NCBI GenBank assembly: GCA_934277495.1
Contig: CAKQUI010000024.1
Span: 1-23,032 of the forward strand
Direction of reading: 5' to 3'
DNA: 23,032 bases
Source: an uncultured Clostridia bacterium
GTDB lineage: Bacteria > Bacillota > Clostridia > Peptostreptococcales > Anaerovoracaceae
Shown here one piece after another: positions 7,185 through 15,979 of this stretch (its first letter is position 1; every line of letters starts with the position of its first letter). Under the pieces are notes generated by a model. It saw only the letters and a program-made list of their open reading frames with translations. It did no database searches and was not told the origin of the DNA. A program made the position numbers and the translations under genes.

Positions 7185-7193
7185 TATTTCATA

Positions 7194-7763
7194 CTACAGA
7201 GGATATACGATATCTATGTCCTCTCCGTCTTCGAGCCTGATTTCAGAATCAAGTGCAACGAGGTCATAAATAAGCGGCTCCTGCATGAGTGTCTGCCATG
7301 CATCGTAAGTCGCCTTGATAAAGTCCCTGTTAAGGGGTATATTTTCTGAAATAAGAGGGCAGCTGTAAGGAAGCTGTCCTTTCTGGTATATCAGATAAAG
7401 ATCTCCGTATTCATCGATATGAGGCGTCAGTGGGAAAGTGCGGCACTGTATAGGCCTCTGCTCTCTGGGACAGCTGCCTTCTGCTTTACATTGGAGAAAG
7501 AAGACTTTACCGTGCCAGCTGTCGGGGAATTCATATTCTTCGGCGCTGAGCCAGCCCCAGTTCAGCCATTCTTCGTTTCTGGAGAAGAGTTTTTCTTCGC
7601 CGGGCAGCAGATATATGCCCATATCTTCATCTGTACAGTTGCAGCAGGATGCACCGCAAAGAAGTCCGCAGTCGCTGTCGATGGGTGAAACTTTATCCAA
7701 TGTCTGGTATATCGTATAAAATTGTTTTTTTGTGATTGAACTTTTCATAATCTTATTATACAA
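7194..7763 (-). CDS. YkgJ-like cysteine-cluster (zinc/iron-chelating) protein
   Basis: A protein of up to 189 aa with clustered cysteines: C32, C36, C40, C41, C43, then C92, C98, C107 (CPREQRPIQCRTFPL) and C135 (SCPL). The pattern CxxxCxxCC...C...RPxxCRxFPL is that of the YkgJ/zinc-iron-chelating-domain family, thought to bind metal or an Fe-S cluster; no reaction is established for this type. The start is uncertain. TTG at 7763 is the most upstream possibility, since an in-frame TAG lies just before it. ATG at 7748 is the alternative. Neither has a good Shine-Dalgarno. A perfect TATAAT (7760-7755) lies inside this interval. It is convergent with the MATE gene. Confidence 0.7.
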   Translation of the reverse strand: MYNKIMKSSITKKQFYTIYQTLDKVSPIDSDCGLLCGASCCNCTDEDMGIYLLPGEEKLFSRNEEWLNWGWLSAEEYEFPDSWHGKVFFLQCKAEGSCPREQRPIQCRTFPLTPHIDEYGDLYLIYQKGQLPYSCPLISENIPLNRDFIKATYDAWQTLMQEPLIYDLVALDSEIRLEDGEDIDIVYPL

Positions 7764-7885
7764 TATACCCTATATTAGATAAAGGACAAATTATTACATA
7801 TATATATACATTGCGGATTTTACACTGTATGCAGAAAACAATAAAAATTCGCATAAATTTTCGTAAACAGAGAGGTAATTTTTAT

Positions 7886-10800
7886 ATGAGATTAGGAATA
7901 GATGTCGGATCAACTACTGTCAAACTTGTTTTGCTTGATGATGACAGCAAGATAGTATACAGTAAATATGAAAGACATATGTCCAATGTGTTTGAAACAG
8001 TTGTACAGCAGCTCAGGCTCATGTATGAGAAAATAGGTGACGTCAGACTGAGGACTGTCATTACAGGCTCTGGAGGTCTGTCACTGTCTAATCTTCTGGA
8101 GATTCCTTTCGAACAGGAAGTGGTGACCTGCAGTGCTGCAGTAGAGGCGCTGATCCCCGAAACTGATGTTGCGATAGAGCTGGGGGGAGAAGACGCCAAG
8201 ATAACTTTTTACGGGCAGACCATAGAGCAGAGGATGAATGGTACATGTGCAGGCGGTACCGGTGCATTCATCGATCAGATGGCAGTACTGCTGAATACAG
8301 ATGCAGCAGGGCTCAATGAAGCTGCAAAGAAACATACCATGATATATCCTATAGCCGCCAGGTGCGGTGTATTTGCTAAGACTGACATACAGCCTCTGAT
8401 AAACGAAGGTGCTCCTGTAGAGGATCTGGCAGCGTCTATTTTCCAGGCTGTAGTCAATCAGACCATAAGCGGACTGGCCTGCGGACATACGATAAAGGGC
8501 AAGGTGGCCTTTTTAGGCGGACCGCTCTCATTCCTTTCAGAACTGAGAAAAAGATTCATCGAAACACTTGAACTCGGTGAAGATGATATCATCTTTCCGG
8601 AGGATTCGAAATTCTTCGTTGCCATCGGTGCGGCAATGAATTCCGCTAAATACGAGGAAATGAGTTTCGGCGACATACTGTCAAGGATAGAACATGCCGA
8701 TCCGGAATCCATGTCGGATACGAAACATATAGAACCGCTGTTCAGAGATGAGGCTGAATATGCAGAATTCAGAGAGCGTCACGACAGGGACACGATAAAC
8801 AGAAAAGATATAAAAAAAGCAAAAGGCAAGGTTTTCCTTGGCATAGACGCTGGCTCGACAACTACGAAAGCGGCACTGATAGACGAAGATAAGAACCTGC
8901 TTTACTCATACTACACAGGCAATGAAGGCAAGCCTCTTGATGCTGTTATGAATATGCTCAGAGAGCTCTATTCACTGATGCCCCAGAAGGCATACATAGC
9001 CAATGTCACTGCCACCGGTTACGGTGAAGGACTTGTTAAGGCTGCATTCAAGGCGGATCTTGGAGAGATAGAGACAATGGCGCATTACAAAGCGGCAGAG
9101 GAATTCCTTCCGGGCGTGGATTTTATCCTGGATATAGGTGGACAGGACATGAAATGTATGCGGATAAGGGATGGGGCTATCTATAATATCATGCTTAATG
9201 AAGCATGTTCATCGGGCTGCGGATCTTTCATAGAAACGTACGCCAAGTCTGTGAATATGGATGTTAAGTCATTTGCATCAGAAGCTATATTTGCAAAGTC
9301 TCCTGTGGATCTTGGCACGAGATGTACTGTATTCATGAATTCTAAGGTGAAACAGGCGCAGAAGGAAGGCGCTACTATAGGTGATATTTCTGCCGGGCTT
9401 TCATACTCTGTAATAAAGAATGCACTGTACAAGGTAATAAAGCTCAGGAATCCAGATGAAGCCGGAGACAAGATCGTAGTGCAGGGAGGTACGTTCCTCA
9501 ATGATGCTGTGCTCCGTGCTATCGAAAATATCCTGGGCAAGGAGATAGTGCGACCTGACATAGCAGGACTCATGGGAGCATATGGAGCGGCCCTGATTGC
9601 AAGAGAAAACTACGTTGAGGATACTGTATCGTCCATCATAAAACCGGATCAGATAGCTGCGTTCCAGGTAAAGACCAGCCATATCAGATGCAGAGGATGC
9701 GAGAACAACTGTCTGATGACTGTTAATAAGTTCAACGACGGTACGAAATTCTTTACGGGCAACAGATGCGAGAAAGGCGAAGGCAAGCATACAGCGGAAG
9801 AAAGCAAGCTGCCTGACCTTTATGAATACAAACTCAAAAGGATGTTCGATTATGAACCGCTGACAGAGGAGCAGTCAAGACGTGGAGTCATCGGTATCCC
9901 TCGTGTGCTGAATATGTACGAGAACTACCCGTTCTGGTTCACATTGTTCACTAAGCTGGGATTCAGCGTCATGCTGTCGCCGGTTTCCAGCAAGGAGATG
10001 TACGAGAAGGGGATGGAGACCATATCCTCCGATACAGCCTGCTATCCGGCAAAGCTTGTCCATGGTCATATCAAATGGCTGGTGGAGCACGGTGCAAAGT
10101 GGATATTCTATCCGAGCATCAATTATGAACGTATCGAAGACGAGACTGCACCTAACCATTACAACTGTCCGATAGTAGCTACATATCCTGAAGTCATTGC
10201 AGGCAATATGGATGATATATTTGCAGACAACGATGTTAAATTTTCTCACCCGTTTCTGCCGTACGACAACGATGAACGTCTCTGCAGAGAGCTTTACAAG
10301 CTGCTGGAGCGTACAGGAGTCGGCAGACAGGAACTTGAGGAGGCTATAGAAGCGGCACGGGTGGAAGACAAGCACGTAAAGGATGATATCAGGAAAAAAG
10401 GCGAATATTCGCTGAAATATGCCAGAGAGCATGGCAAGAAAGCAGTAATACTGGCTGGAAGACCTTATCATCTCGATCCTGAAGTCAATCACGGTATAAA
10501 CAAGATAATAAGCTCTTTTGATATGGTCGTGCTTACAGAGGATTCAGTGGCGCATCTCGGCAAACTTCCAAGACCTATCAGGGCGCTGGATCAGTGGATG
10601 TACCATTCGAGACTTTACAAGGCAGCTACTTTTGCAGGAACTACAGACGATGTTGAGATCGTGCAGCTGAACTCATTCGGATGCGGACTTGACGCAGTCA
10701 CTACAGATCAGGTAGAAGAGATCACAAAGAAAAACAACAAGCTTTACACAGTGCTGAAGATAGACGAAGGTACGAACATGGGTGCGGCAAGGATAAGGAT

Positions 10801-12133
10801 AAGATCCCTGAAAGCAGCTATGGACGAGCGTGAGAAAAATGAAGTAAAACACATAGATGACAAGAGTCCGTTCAGCAGGGTTGTTTTTACGAAGGAAATG
10901 AGAAAGGACTATACGATCCTCATCCCGGAGATGTCTCCGATACATTTCCAGTTCCTTGAAACGGCCATGGCAGGATGCGGATACAAGGTAAAGAGACTGC
11001 CGACAGTAGACAAGAATGCTGTCGATGAAGGTCTCAAATACATAAACAACGATGCATGTTACCCGACTATAGTAACGCTGGGTCAGATAATCTCATATCT
11101 CAAGTCTGGAGAAGTGGATCTGAACAAGGTCGGCATATTCATGAGCCAGACAGGAGGCGGTTGCAGAGCCAGCAACTATGTATCCCTTCTCAGGAAGGCT
11201 CTCAAGGATATGGGCATGGAGCAGATACCTGTCATTTCTGTAAACATGGCAGGTCTTGAAAAGAATCCGGGATTCAGTCTGTCTCTCGGCGTCATCAAGA
11301 GAGGTCTCATGGCAGTGATGTATGGAGATCTTTTCATGAGAGTCCTTTACGCCACAAGGCCTTACGAAAAGGAACCGGGATCTGCAAACCGTCTTTATGA
11401 AAGATGGTGCAAAGAGGCGAATGATATACTGCTCAGGGGCAGTATGAAGGCCTTCAGGAAGAGCATGGGACAGATAGTAAGCGACTTTGACAGACTGCCG
11501 CTTCTTGATATAAAGAAGCCTAAAGTCGGTATAGTCGGCGAGATACTTGTGAAATATCATCCGAATGCCAACAATGATGTTGTCAGCATAGTAGAAAACG
11601 AGGGCGGAGAGGCCGTTGTGCTGGATCTGACAGACTTCCTCCTTTATGGCATGTACAGCAAGGAGTTCAACTATCAGAACCTGTCGGGATCATATGCCAT
11701 GATGATGGGCAACAAGATAGCTATAAAGGTCATCGAATATTTCAGAAAGCCTATGAGAAGGGCTCTTGAAAACAGCAGACGTTTCCATCAGCCTATGTAT
11801 ATCAAGGATATCGCAGACAAGGCTAAGGAAATAATCTCTCTGGGCAACCAGTGCGGCGAAGGCTGGCTGCTGACAGGAGAAATGGTGGATCTTATCGACG
11901 ACGGCGTAGAGAACATCATCTGCATGCAGCCTTTCGCATGTCTGCCGAACCACGTTACTGGAAAGGGCATGATGAAGGCACTGAGAAAACGCAACCCTAT
12001 GGCGAACATAGCCGCTATAGACTATGACCCTGGCGCATCAGACGTAAACCAGCTGAACAGGATCAAACTCATGATGGCAACAGCTCACAAAAACCTGGCC
12101 AAAAAAGAAGCTGAAGCACAGAAAACAGAGTGA
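7886..12133 (+). CDS. Giant fusion: two 2-hydroxyacyl-CoA dehydratase activase (ASKHA) domains + DUF2229/HgdB-like region
   Basis: A 1415-aa protein. Domain 1 (about 2-255) has GIDVGSTT, ELGGED and the Fe-S cysteines C121 and C160. Domain 2 (about 316-575) has GIDAGSTT, DIGGQD, C441 (with C445) and C480. In each the cysteines are 39 residues apart, as in HgdC, where an inter-subunit [4Fe-4S] cluster is bound. A CxxCxxxC knot (602, 605, 609, with C628) leads into a DUF2229 region (about 640-840) with DTACYP (C719), then an HgdB-like region with C933, NDACYP (C1058), C1093, C1323, C1346 and C1352. Related activases use ATP to drive low-potential electron transfer to a dehydratase or double-cubane cluster protein; the job of this fused form is not known. 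ATG 7886 has AGAGG at 7871-7875; a TTG at 7811 is less likely. It is monocistronic. Confidence 0.88.
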   Translation: MRLGIDVGSTTVKLVLLDDDSKIVYSKYERHMSNVFETVVQQLRLMYEKIGDVRLRTVITGSGGLSLSNLLEIPFEQEVVTCSAAVEALIPETDVAIELGGEDAKITFYGQTIEQRMNGTCAGGTGAFIDQMAVLLNTDAAGLNEAAKKHTMIYPIAARCGVFAKTDIQPLINEGAPVEDLAASIFQAVVNQTISGLACGHTIKGKVAFLGGPLSFLSELRKRFIETLELGEDDIIFPEDSKFFVAIGAAMNSAKYEEMSFGDILSRIEHADPESMSDTKHIEPLFRDEAEYAEFRERHDRDTINRKDIKKAKGKVFLGIDAGSTTTKAALIDEDKNLLYSYYTGNEGKPLDAVMNMLRELYSLMPQKAYIANVTATGYGEGLVKAAFKADLGEIETMAHYKAAEEFLPGVDFILDIGGQDMKCMRIRDGAIYNIMLNEACSSGCGSFIETYAKSVNMDVKSFASEAIFAKSPVDLGTRCTVFMNSKVKQAQKEGATIGDISAGLSYSVIKNALYKVIKLRNPDEAGDKIVVQGGTFLNDAVLRAIENILGKEIVRPDIAGLMGAYGAALIARENYVEDTVSSIIKPDQIAAFQVKTSHIRCRGCENNCLMTVNKFNDGTKFFTGNRCEKGEGKHTAEESKLPDLYEYKLKRMFDYEPLTEEQSRRGVIGIPRVLNMYENYPFWFTLFTKLGFSVMLSPVSSKEMYEKGMETISSDTACYPAKLVHGHIKWLVEHGAKWIFYPSINYERIEDETAPNHYNCPIVATYPEVIAGNMDDIFADNDVKFSHPFLPYDNDERLCRELYKLLERTGVGRQELEEAIEAARVEDKHVKDDIRKKGEYSLKYAREHGKKAVILAGRPYHLDPEVNHGINKIISSFDMVVLTEDSVAHLGKLPRPIRALDQWMYHSRLYKAATFAGTTDDVEIVQLNSFGCGLDAVTTDQVEEITKKNNKLYTVLKIDEGTNMGAARIRIRSLKAAMDEREKNEVKHIDDKSPFSRVVFTKEMRKDYTILIPEMSPIHFQFLETAMAGCGYKVKRLPTVDKNAVDEGLKYINNDACYPTIVTLGQIISYLKSGEVDLNKVGIFMSQTGGGCRASNYVSLLRKALKDMGMEQIPVISVNMAGLEKNPGFSLSLGVIKRGLMAVMYGDLFMRVLYATRPYEKEPGSANRLYERWCKEANDILLRGSMKAFRKSMGQIVSDFDRLPLLDIKKPKVGIVGEILVKYHPNANNDVVSIVENEGGEAVVLDLTDFLLYGMYSKEFNYQNLSGSYAMMMGNKIAIKVIEYFRKPMRRALENSRRFHQPMYIKDIADKAKEIISLGNQCGEGWLLTGEMVDLIDDGVENIICMQPFACLPNHVTGKGMMKALRKRNPMANIAAIDYDPGASDVNQLNRIKLMMATAHKNLAKKEAEAQKTE

Positions 12134-12145
12134 TATTGTTTCCTC

Positions 12146-12174
12146 TTGAATTTTTTCCCATATGGGTGTATAAT
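12146..12174 (+). promoter_or_regulatory. Sigma-A promoter of yebC
   Basis: TTGAAT (12146-12151), a 17-bp spacer and a perfect TATAAT (12169-12174). The spacer contains a perfect palindrome CCCATATGGG (12157-12166), which could be an operator or chance. Confidence 0.8.
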
Positions 12175-12211
12175 TCTTAAGGAAAATAATTAAAAGTTAG
12201 GAGGTGTCTCC

Positions 12212-12940
12212 ATGGGAAGACACGGTACAATAGCAGGCAGAAAGGCAGCGCAGGATTCCAAACGTGCAGCGATGTTCACTAAATACGGAAGACAGATCAT
12301 AGTAGCAGCAAAGGCAGGCGGGGATCCTGACTACAATGCTACACTGAGAGTTGCTATCGAAAAAGCGAAGGGCATAGGTATGCCTAACGATAATATCAAG
12401 AGAGCCATCAAAAAAGGAACAGGCGAACTTGAAGGTGAAACATACGAAGAACTCACATTTGAAGGATACGGAGTAGGAGGCGTTGCTGTTATCGTAGAAA
12501 CGCTCACAGATAACAGAAACAGGACTACAGCTGCTGTACGATCTACATTCGACAAACACGGCGGTAATCTCGGTACTCCGGGATGCGTGTCATACATGTT
12601 CTCAAGAAAGGGTATCATGATCATAGAGAAGACAGATGCTATCGACGAAGATGCTCTGATGGAAACTGCTCTCGAAGCAGGTGCTGACGATATGATCACT
12701 CATGATGACAGCTATGAGATCCAGACTACACCTGAGAATTATACAGATGTACATGGGGCTCTGATGAATGCCGGATATGAATTCGTTGATTCAGATATCG
12801 AATTCGTTCCATCGATGGAAGCAGCTCCGAAAGATGCCAACGATCTTAAACAGCTGAAGAAGATGATAGATATCCTCGAAGACAACGACGACGTCCAGAA
12901 AGTCCACCACAACTGCAGCGTGGATCTGGAAGAAATATAA
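12212..12940 (+). CDS. yebC: YebC/PmpR family protein
   Basis: A 242-aa protein of the family's normal length. It shows the conserved start (RKAAQDSKRAAMFTKYGRQI), GGDPxxN, IEKAKGIGMPNDNIKRAIKKGTGE, the TDNRNRT block and the GGNLG segment. Family members were long called transcriptional regulators. More recent work links them to translation, helping ribosomes through proline-rich stretches. An AGGAGGTG ribosome-binding site (12199-12206) precedes the ATG. It is transcribed alone from a strong promoter and ends at a hairpin terminator shared with the convergent gene. The neighbouring protein ends in a five-proline run, noted as a coincidence to test. Confidence 0.92.
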   Translation: MGRHGTIAGRKAAQDSKRAAMFTKYGRQIIVAAKAGGDPDYNATLRVAIEKAKGIGMPNDNIKRAIKKGTGELEGETYEELTFEGYGVGGVAVIVETLTDNRNRTTAAVRSTFDKHGGNLGTPGCVSYMFSRKGIMIIEKTDAIDEDALMETALEAGADDMITHDDSYEIQTTPENYTDVHGALMNAGYEFVDSDIEFVPSMEAAPKDANDLKQLKKMIDILEDNDDVQKVHHNCSVDLEEI

Positions 12941-12956
12941 AAACAAACCATAAAAT

Positions 12957-13010
12957 AAAACAGCTGCAATGTTATCGTATTATGTAATACAGAAACAGCA
13001 GCTGTTTTTT
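12957..13010 (+). terminator. Intrinsic terminator shared by convergent genes
   Basis: AAAACAGCTGC (12957-12967) pairs with GCAGCTGTTTT (12998-13008), followed by T-rich sequence. An inner perfect hairpin GTATTA/TAATAC (12977-12990) lies in the loop. The minus strand also ends in a T-rich tract, so it can terminate the gene at 13103-14122. Confidence 0.85.
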
Positions 13011-13102
13011 TATACTAAATATTCAGGGATTCAGTGGCTGAGCCACTTCTGTTTTACGGCAGATATTTCACAGGCTGCTGGCGGCTGTGACAGCAGGAGT
13101 CT

Positions 13103-14122
13103 TTATCTGCAGTTTGGCGGTGGCGGCGGGAAATCACCGCACCCGCAGCCGCAGTCGTCAGACGGTGATGGACCGCATGTATCGCAGCCTGGGTCTGAAG
13201 TGCTGCTGCCGCTGCAAGCTGATGTACCCATGGAGCCGCTGTTTTCGTCAATTCTTTCAGGAAAAAGACCAGGGCAGGTCATGACGCCTGATGTCGTTTC
13301 CTGAAGAGGGGCCTCTGCGAATCCTGTTGTAAGTACACAAAGCTGGACAGGCACAGTGATCTTCTTTTCACATGTGACGCATATCTGTACGATAAGGTTG
13401 GCGCTTATCTCTCCGTTGGCAGCTATGCATGTATCACGAGCCACGTTGTTCGTAGCCAGCCTGCATGCGAATCCTGCGTTGGACAGCTCTGTCAGACGAG
13501 GCATGAAGGCACAGTTGCTGGTGCTCGGCATACAAAGTTCGAAGAAATTTGTCAGCAGCAGCGGATGAGACTGACGTGCGATATTGATCTCGGCGCATAC
13601 TGTCATGGTGCTTTCCCTGCCGCAGCTGTCGCATAATCCAAGATCCAGATATATTATGATATTTCCCCACATCTTTACATTCTGAGTGCCGAATACAGGC
13701 GTTCCGCCGGGGCAGTTCTCGTCACAGCTGCTGGTATCGGCAAAGAGTATCTTTTCCGACGGTACACCGTCAGGACCTATGGTTTCAACGACGCCATTGC
13801 AGTTGTTTACGAAAGATGCTCCGGATATGCAGGTCTCCATATCGAGAGTGAGATTGTCGCAGTCGGAAGAATTGTCAGGATTGAAGACTTTCTTACATCT
13901 GATATCAAGTATCCTGTTTACAGAAAAACCGCATGGGATGTTTGGAGAAAACTTCAGATTCTGAACAGTTTTCATGCCCTGCAGATGGAACTTCACTGCA
14001 TCATATACACTCTGGACATATATGGGAGTTGCCGTCACATCGTCGAGATTGCCGCTGAACTCACATAATGTATTGGCACTGCGGCAGTTGGGATCGTTTT
14101 GTGGTGTACTAAAACAAGCCAT
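13103..14122 (-). CDS. Cysteine-rich protein of unknown function (possible coat/surface structural protein)
   Basis: A 339-aa protein with 28 cysteines (about 8 percent), no signal peptide and no membrane segment. I recognise the opening block (TPIYVQSVYDAVKFHLQGMK, about 32-51) only as resembling hypothetical proteins of spore-forming Clostridia. The middle contains a repeated beta-rich motif: NIIIYLDLGLCDSC...TVCAEINI and NLIVQICVTC...VPVQLCVL, each with CxxC. The C-terminal tail is low complexity, rich in Gly, Ser, Cys and Pro, ending DFPPPPPNCR. This composition suggests a disulfide-cross-linked or metal-binding structural protein, perhaps of the spore coat, but nothing proves it. AAAGGAGG immediately precedes ATG, so translation should be efficient. 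It is monocistronic and convergent with yebC. Confidence 0.8.
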   Translation of the reverse strand: MACFSTPQNDPNCRSANTLCEFSGNLDDVTATPIYVQSVYDAVKFHLQGMKTVQNLKFSPNIPCGFSVNRILDIRCKKVFNPDNSSDCDNLTLDMETCISGASFVNNCNGVVETIGPDGVPSEKILFADTSSCDENCPGGTPVFGTQNVKMWGNIIIYLDLGLCDSCGRESTMTVCAEINIARQSHPLLLTNFFELCMPSTSNCAFMPRLTELSNAGFACRLATNNVARDTCIAANGEISANLIVQICVTCEKKITVPVQLCVLTTGFAEAPLQETTSGVMTCPGLFPERIDENSGSMGTSACSGSSTSDPGCDTCGPSPSDDCGCGCGDFPPPPPNCR

Positions 14123-14192
14123 TATTTACCTCCTTTGAATGGACCGGATCGACCGGTGTGATTCTTTTTATCAATTTGTTCAATGGCAGTAT

Positions 14193-14220
14193 ATGAAAAG
14201 GTTCGGGTTTGTGTTACAAT
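14193..14220 (+). promoter_or_regulatory. Promoter of the M16 peptidase-dut operon
   Basis: ATGAAA (14193-14198), a 16-bp spacer and extended -10 TGT-TACAAT (14212-14220). Transcription would start near 14227, about 29 nt before the ATG. It sits in the divergent gap with the Cys-rich gene. Confidence 0.6.
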
Positions 14221-14255
14221 ACAGAAGTATTTAAAGAAAGAAAGGCGTATGGAAT

Positions 14256-15506
14256 ATGATAAAAATAGAGAAACTCAAATGCGGGACTACTATCGTCATG
14301 GAAAAGACCGATTATGTCCAGTCGGCAGCCCTTGGTATATGGGTCAGGGCAGGTGCATCGGATGAGACTGATGATGTATCAGGTGTGTCACATTACATAG
14401 AACACATGATGTTCAAAGGCACAGAGAACAGAACTGCCAAGGAGATCGCATCAGATGTGGACAAGATAGGCGGCATGTTCAATGCATTTACAGGTAAAGA
14501 AGCTACATGCTACTACATCAAGACCCTGTCTTCAAATATATATAAAGGTGCAGACATACTGCTGGATATGCTGACAGGTTCGAAGTTCGATCCGGAAGAA
14601 ATGGATAAAGAACGTCAGGTCATCTGTGAAGAGATAAAGATGGTGAAAGACAGTCCTGATGATGATGTATACGATATGATATCAGAGCTTGTATCAAGCG
14701 GCAATCCTCTCGGCAGGAGCATACTTGGGACGCCTGAAAGCCTTGCGGGAATAGACCGCAGCAAACTTACAGGATATCTCAGGGACAAGTATGCACGTGA
14801 CAGCATAGTGATAGCTGTTGCAGGCAACTTCGACGAGGAACGTATAATTTCGATGTTTGAAGACAGGCTGCTGGCACTGAATGAGAAAAAAGTCACAAGT
14901 GCTGTCGAGCTAAAGCCTTACAGACAGAGCTTCGACGTCAAGATCAGGGATATCGAACAGACACATATTTGTCTGGGCACGCCGGGTATATCCATGGTGG
15001 ACAGCAGATACTACGCTTTCGTGCTGATGAACAGTATTTTCGGAGGCAGCATGAGTTCGAGACTTTTCCAGAATATCAGAGAGGAGAAAGGACTTGCTTA
15101 TTCAGTATGCTCGATGAACGTATTTTCAAGTTACACCGGATTTTTCAGCATATATGCAGGAGTATCCCACGACAAAGCAGCAGATGCACTCAAAGCTATA
15201 AAATATGAACTGGATCTGCTGGTAAGAGAAGGAGTGACAGCAGATGAGCTGGCTATGGCAAAGGAGCAGGTGAAGAGTTCGTATATATTCGGACTTGAGA
15301 GTATCAACAGCAGGATGTTCACTATAGGAAAGAGCAAGCTTCTTTCTGACAGGATAAAATCATCACAGGAAGTCCTCGAAGCCTTCGATGCTGTTACAAG
15401 AGAAGACATTTCTGAAGCGGCATCGATGATAGGAGACTATTCTTCATACTGCGGCGCATCAGTGACAGGAAAACCGCTGGATCTGGAGGGTCTTGTCAGA
15501 GGATGA
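14256..15506 (+). CDS. M16 family zinc peptidase
   Basis: A 416-aa single-chain M16B-type peptidase. The inverted zinc motif HxxEH is at residues 46-50 (HYIEH), with the third metal ligand expected at Glu126 in the VICEEIKM block, 76 residues after His50. The C-terminal half has the usual [20 protein letters not shown] block, whose Arg and Tyr take part in substrate binding in this family. The motifs are intact, so an active peptidase is expected. Homologues in Firmicutes (MlpA/YmxG type) often sit near dut, as here. The dut start codon overlaps this stop by 4 nt (ATGA), so the two are translationally coupled. AAAGG precedes ATG at about 10 nt. Confidence 0.9.
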   Translation: MIKIEKLKCGTTIVMEKTDYVQSAALGIWVRAGASDETDDVSGVSHYIEHMMFKGTENRTAKEIASDVDKIGGMFNAFTGKEATCYYIKTLSSNIYKGADILLDMLTGSKFDPEEMDKERQVICEEIKMVKDSPDDDVYDMISELVSSGNPLGRSILGTPESLAGIDRSKLTGYLRDKYARDSIVIAVAGNFDEERIISMFEDRLLALNEKKVTSAVELKPYRQSFDVKIRDIEQTHICLGTPGISMVDSRYYAFVLMNSIFGGSMSSRLFQNIREEKGLAYSVCSMNVFSSYTGFFSIYAGVSHDKAADALKAIKYELDLLVREGVTADELAMAKEQVKSSYIFGLESINSRMFTIGKSKLLSDRIKSSQEVLEAFDAVTREDISEAASMIGDYSSYCGASVTGKPLDLEGLVRG

Positions 15507-15931
15507 AGATAAAAGTAAAGAGTACATCCGGGAGACTCCCTGAATACGAGACAAAAGGCGCTGCAGGTATGGATATAAGGGCTGTGCTTGAAAAGCCGGT
15601 GGATATTTGTCCCGGGAAAAGAGCTCTGATACCGACGGGGCTTTTCATGGAGATCCCCGAAGGCTGTGAAGTGCAGATAAGAGCCAGAAGCGGCCTTGCT
15701 GTGAAGCATGGTATAGGTCTGACCAACGGTGTAGGTACTATCGACAGCGATTACCGTGGAGAAATAAAGATCTCCCTTATAAACTGGGGCGAAGATGTGT
15801 TCACTGTCAATGATGGAGACAGGATCGCACAGATGGTCGTTGCAAGGTATGAGTATGCAGAACTTGAAGAAGTATCCGAGCTTCAGGATACAGCAAGAGG
15901 CGCCGGAGGATTCGGACATACAGGAATATGA
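15503..15931 (+). CDS. dut: Deoxyuridine 5'-triphosphate nucleotidohydrolase (dUTPase)
   Basis: A 142-aa trimeric-type dUTPase hydrolysing dUTP to dUMP and PPi, limiting uracil in DNA and feeding dTMP synthesis. All five motifs are visible: GAAGMDIRA (19-27), RARSGLA (60-66), [10 protein letters not shown] (78-87) with the catalytic Asp in the loop, DRIAQ (106-110) and the C-terminal [10 protein letters not shown] (132-141) that closes over the active site. It starts inside the stop codon of the M16 gene. The following catalase-like gene begins 48 nt later, with no terminator between. Confidence 0.95.
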   Translation: MKIKVKSTSGRLPEYETKGAAGMDIRAVLEKPVDICPGKRALIPTGLFMEIPEGCEVQIRARSGLAVKHGIGLTNGVGTIDSDYRGEIKISLINWGEDVFTVNDGDRIAQMVVARYEYAELEEVSELQDTARGAGGFGHTGI

Positions 15932-15979
15932 TATAGCAAAAAAGAAATCTGTCGCATATACTACCGTGAGGTGGTGTGG

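Noticed and set aside
7185..7193. Terminator between the convergent MATE and YkgJ-like genes
   Set aside because: The gap is 9 bp and no hairpin with a T-run was found in or near it; the transcripts probably overlap.
7811..7885. TTG-initiated 25-residue N-terminal extension of the giant activase
   Set aside because: There is no ribosome-binding site, and the domain begins naturally at MRLGIDVGST with AGAGG upstream of ATG 7886.
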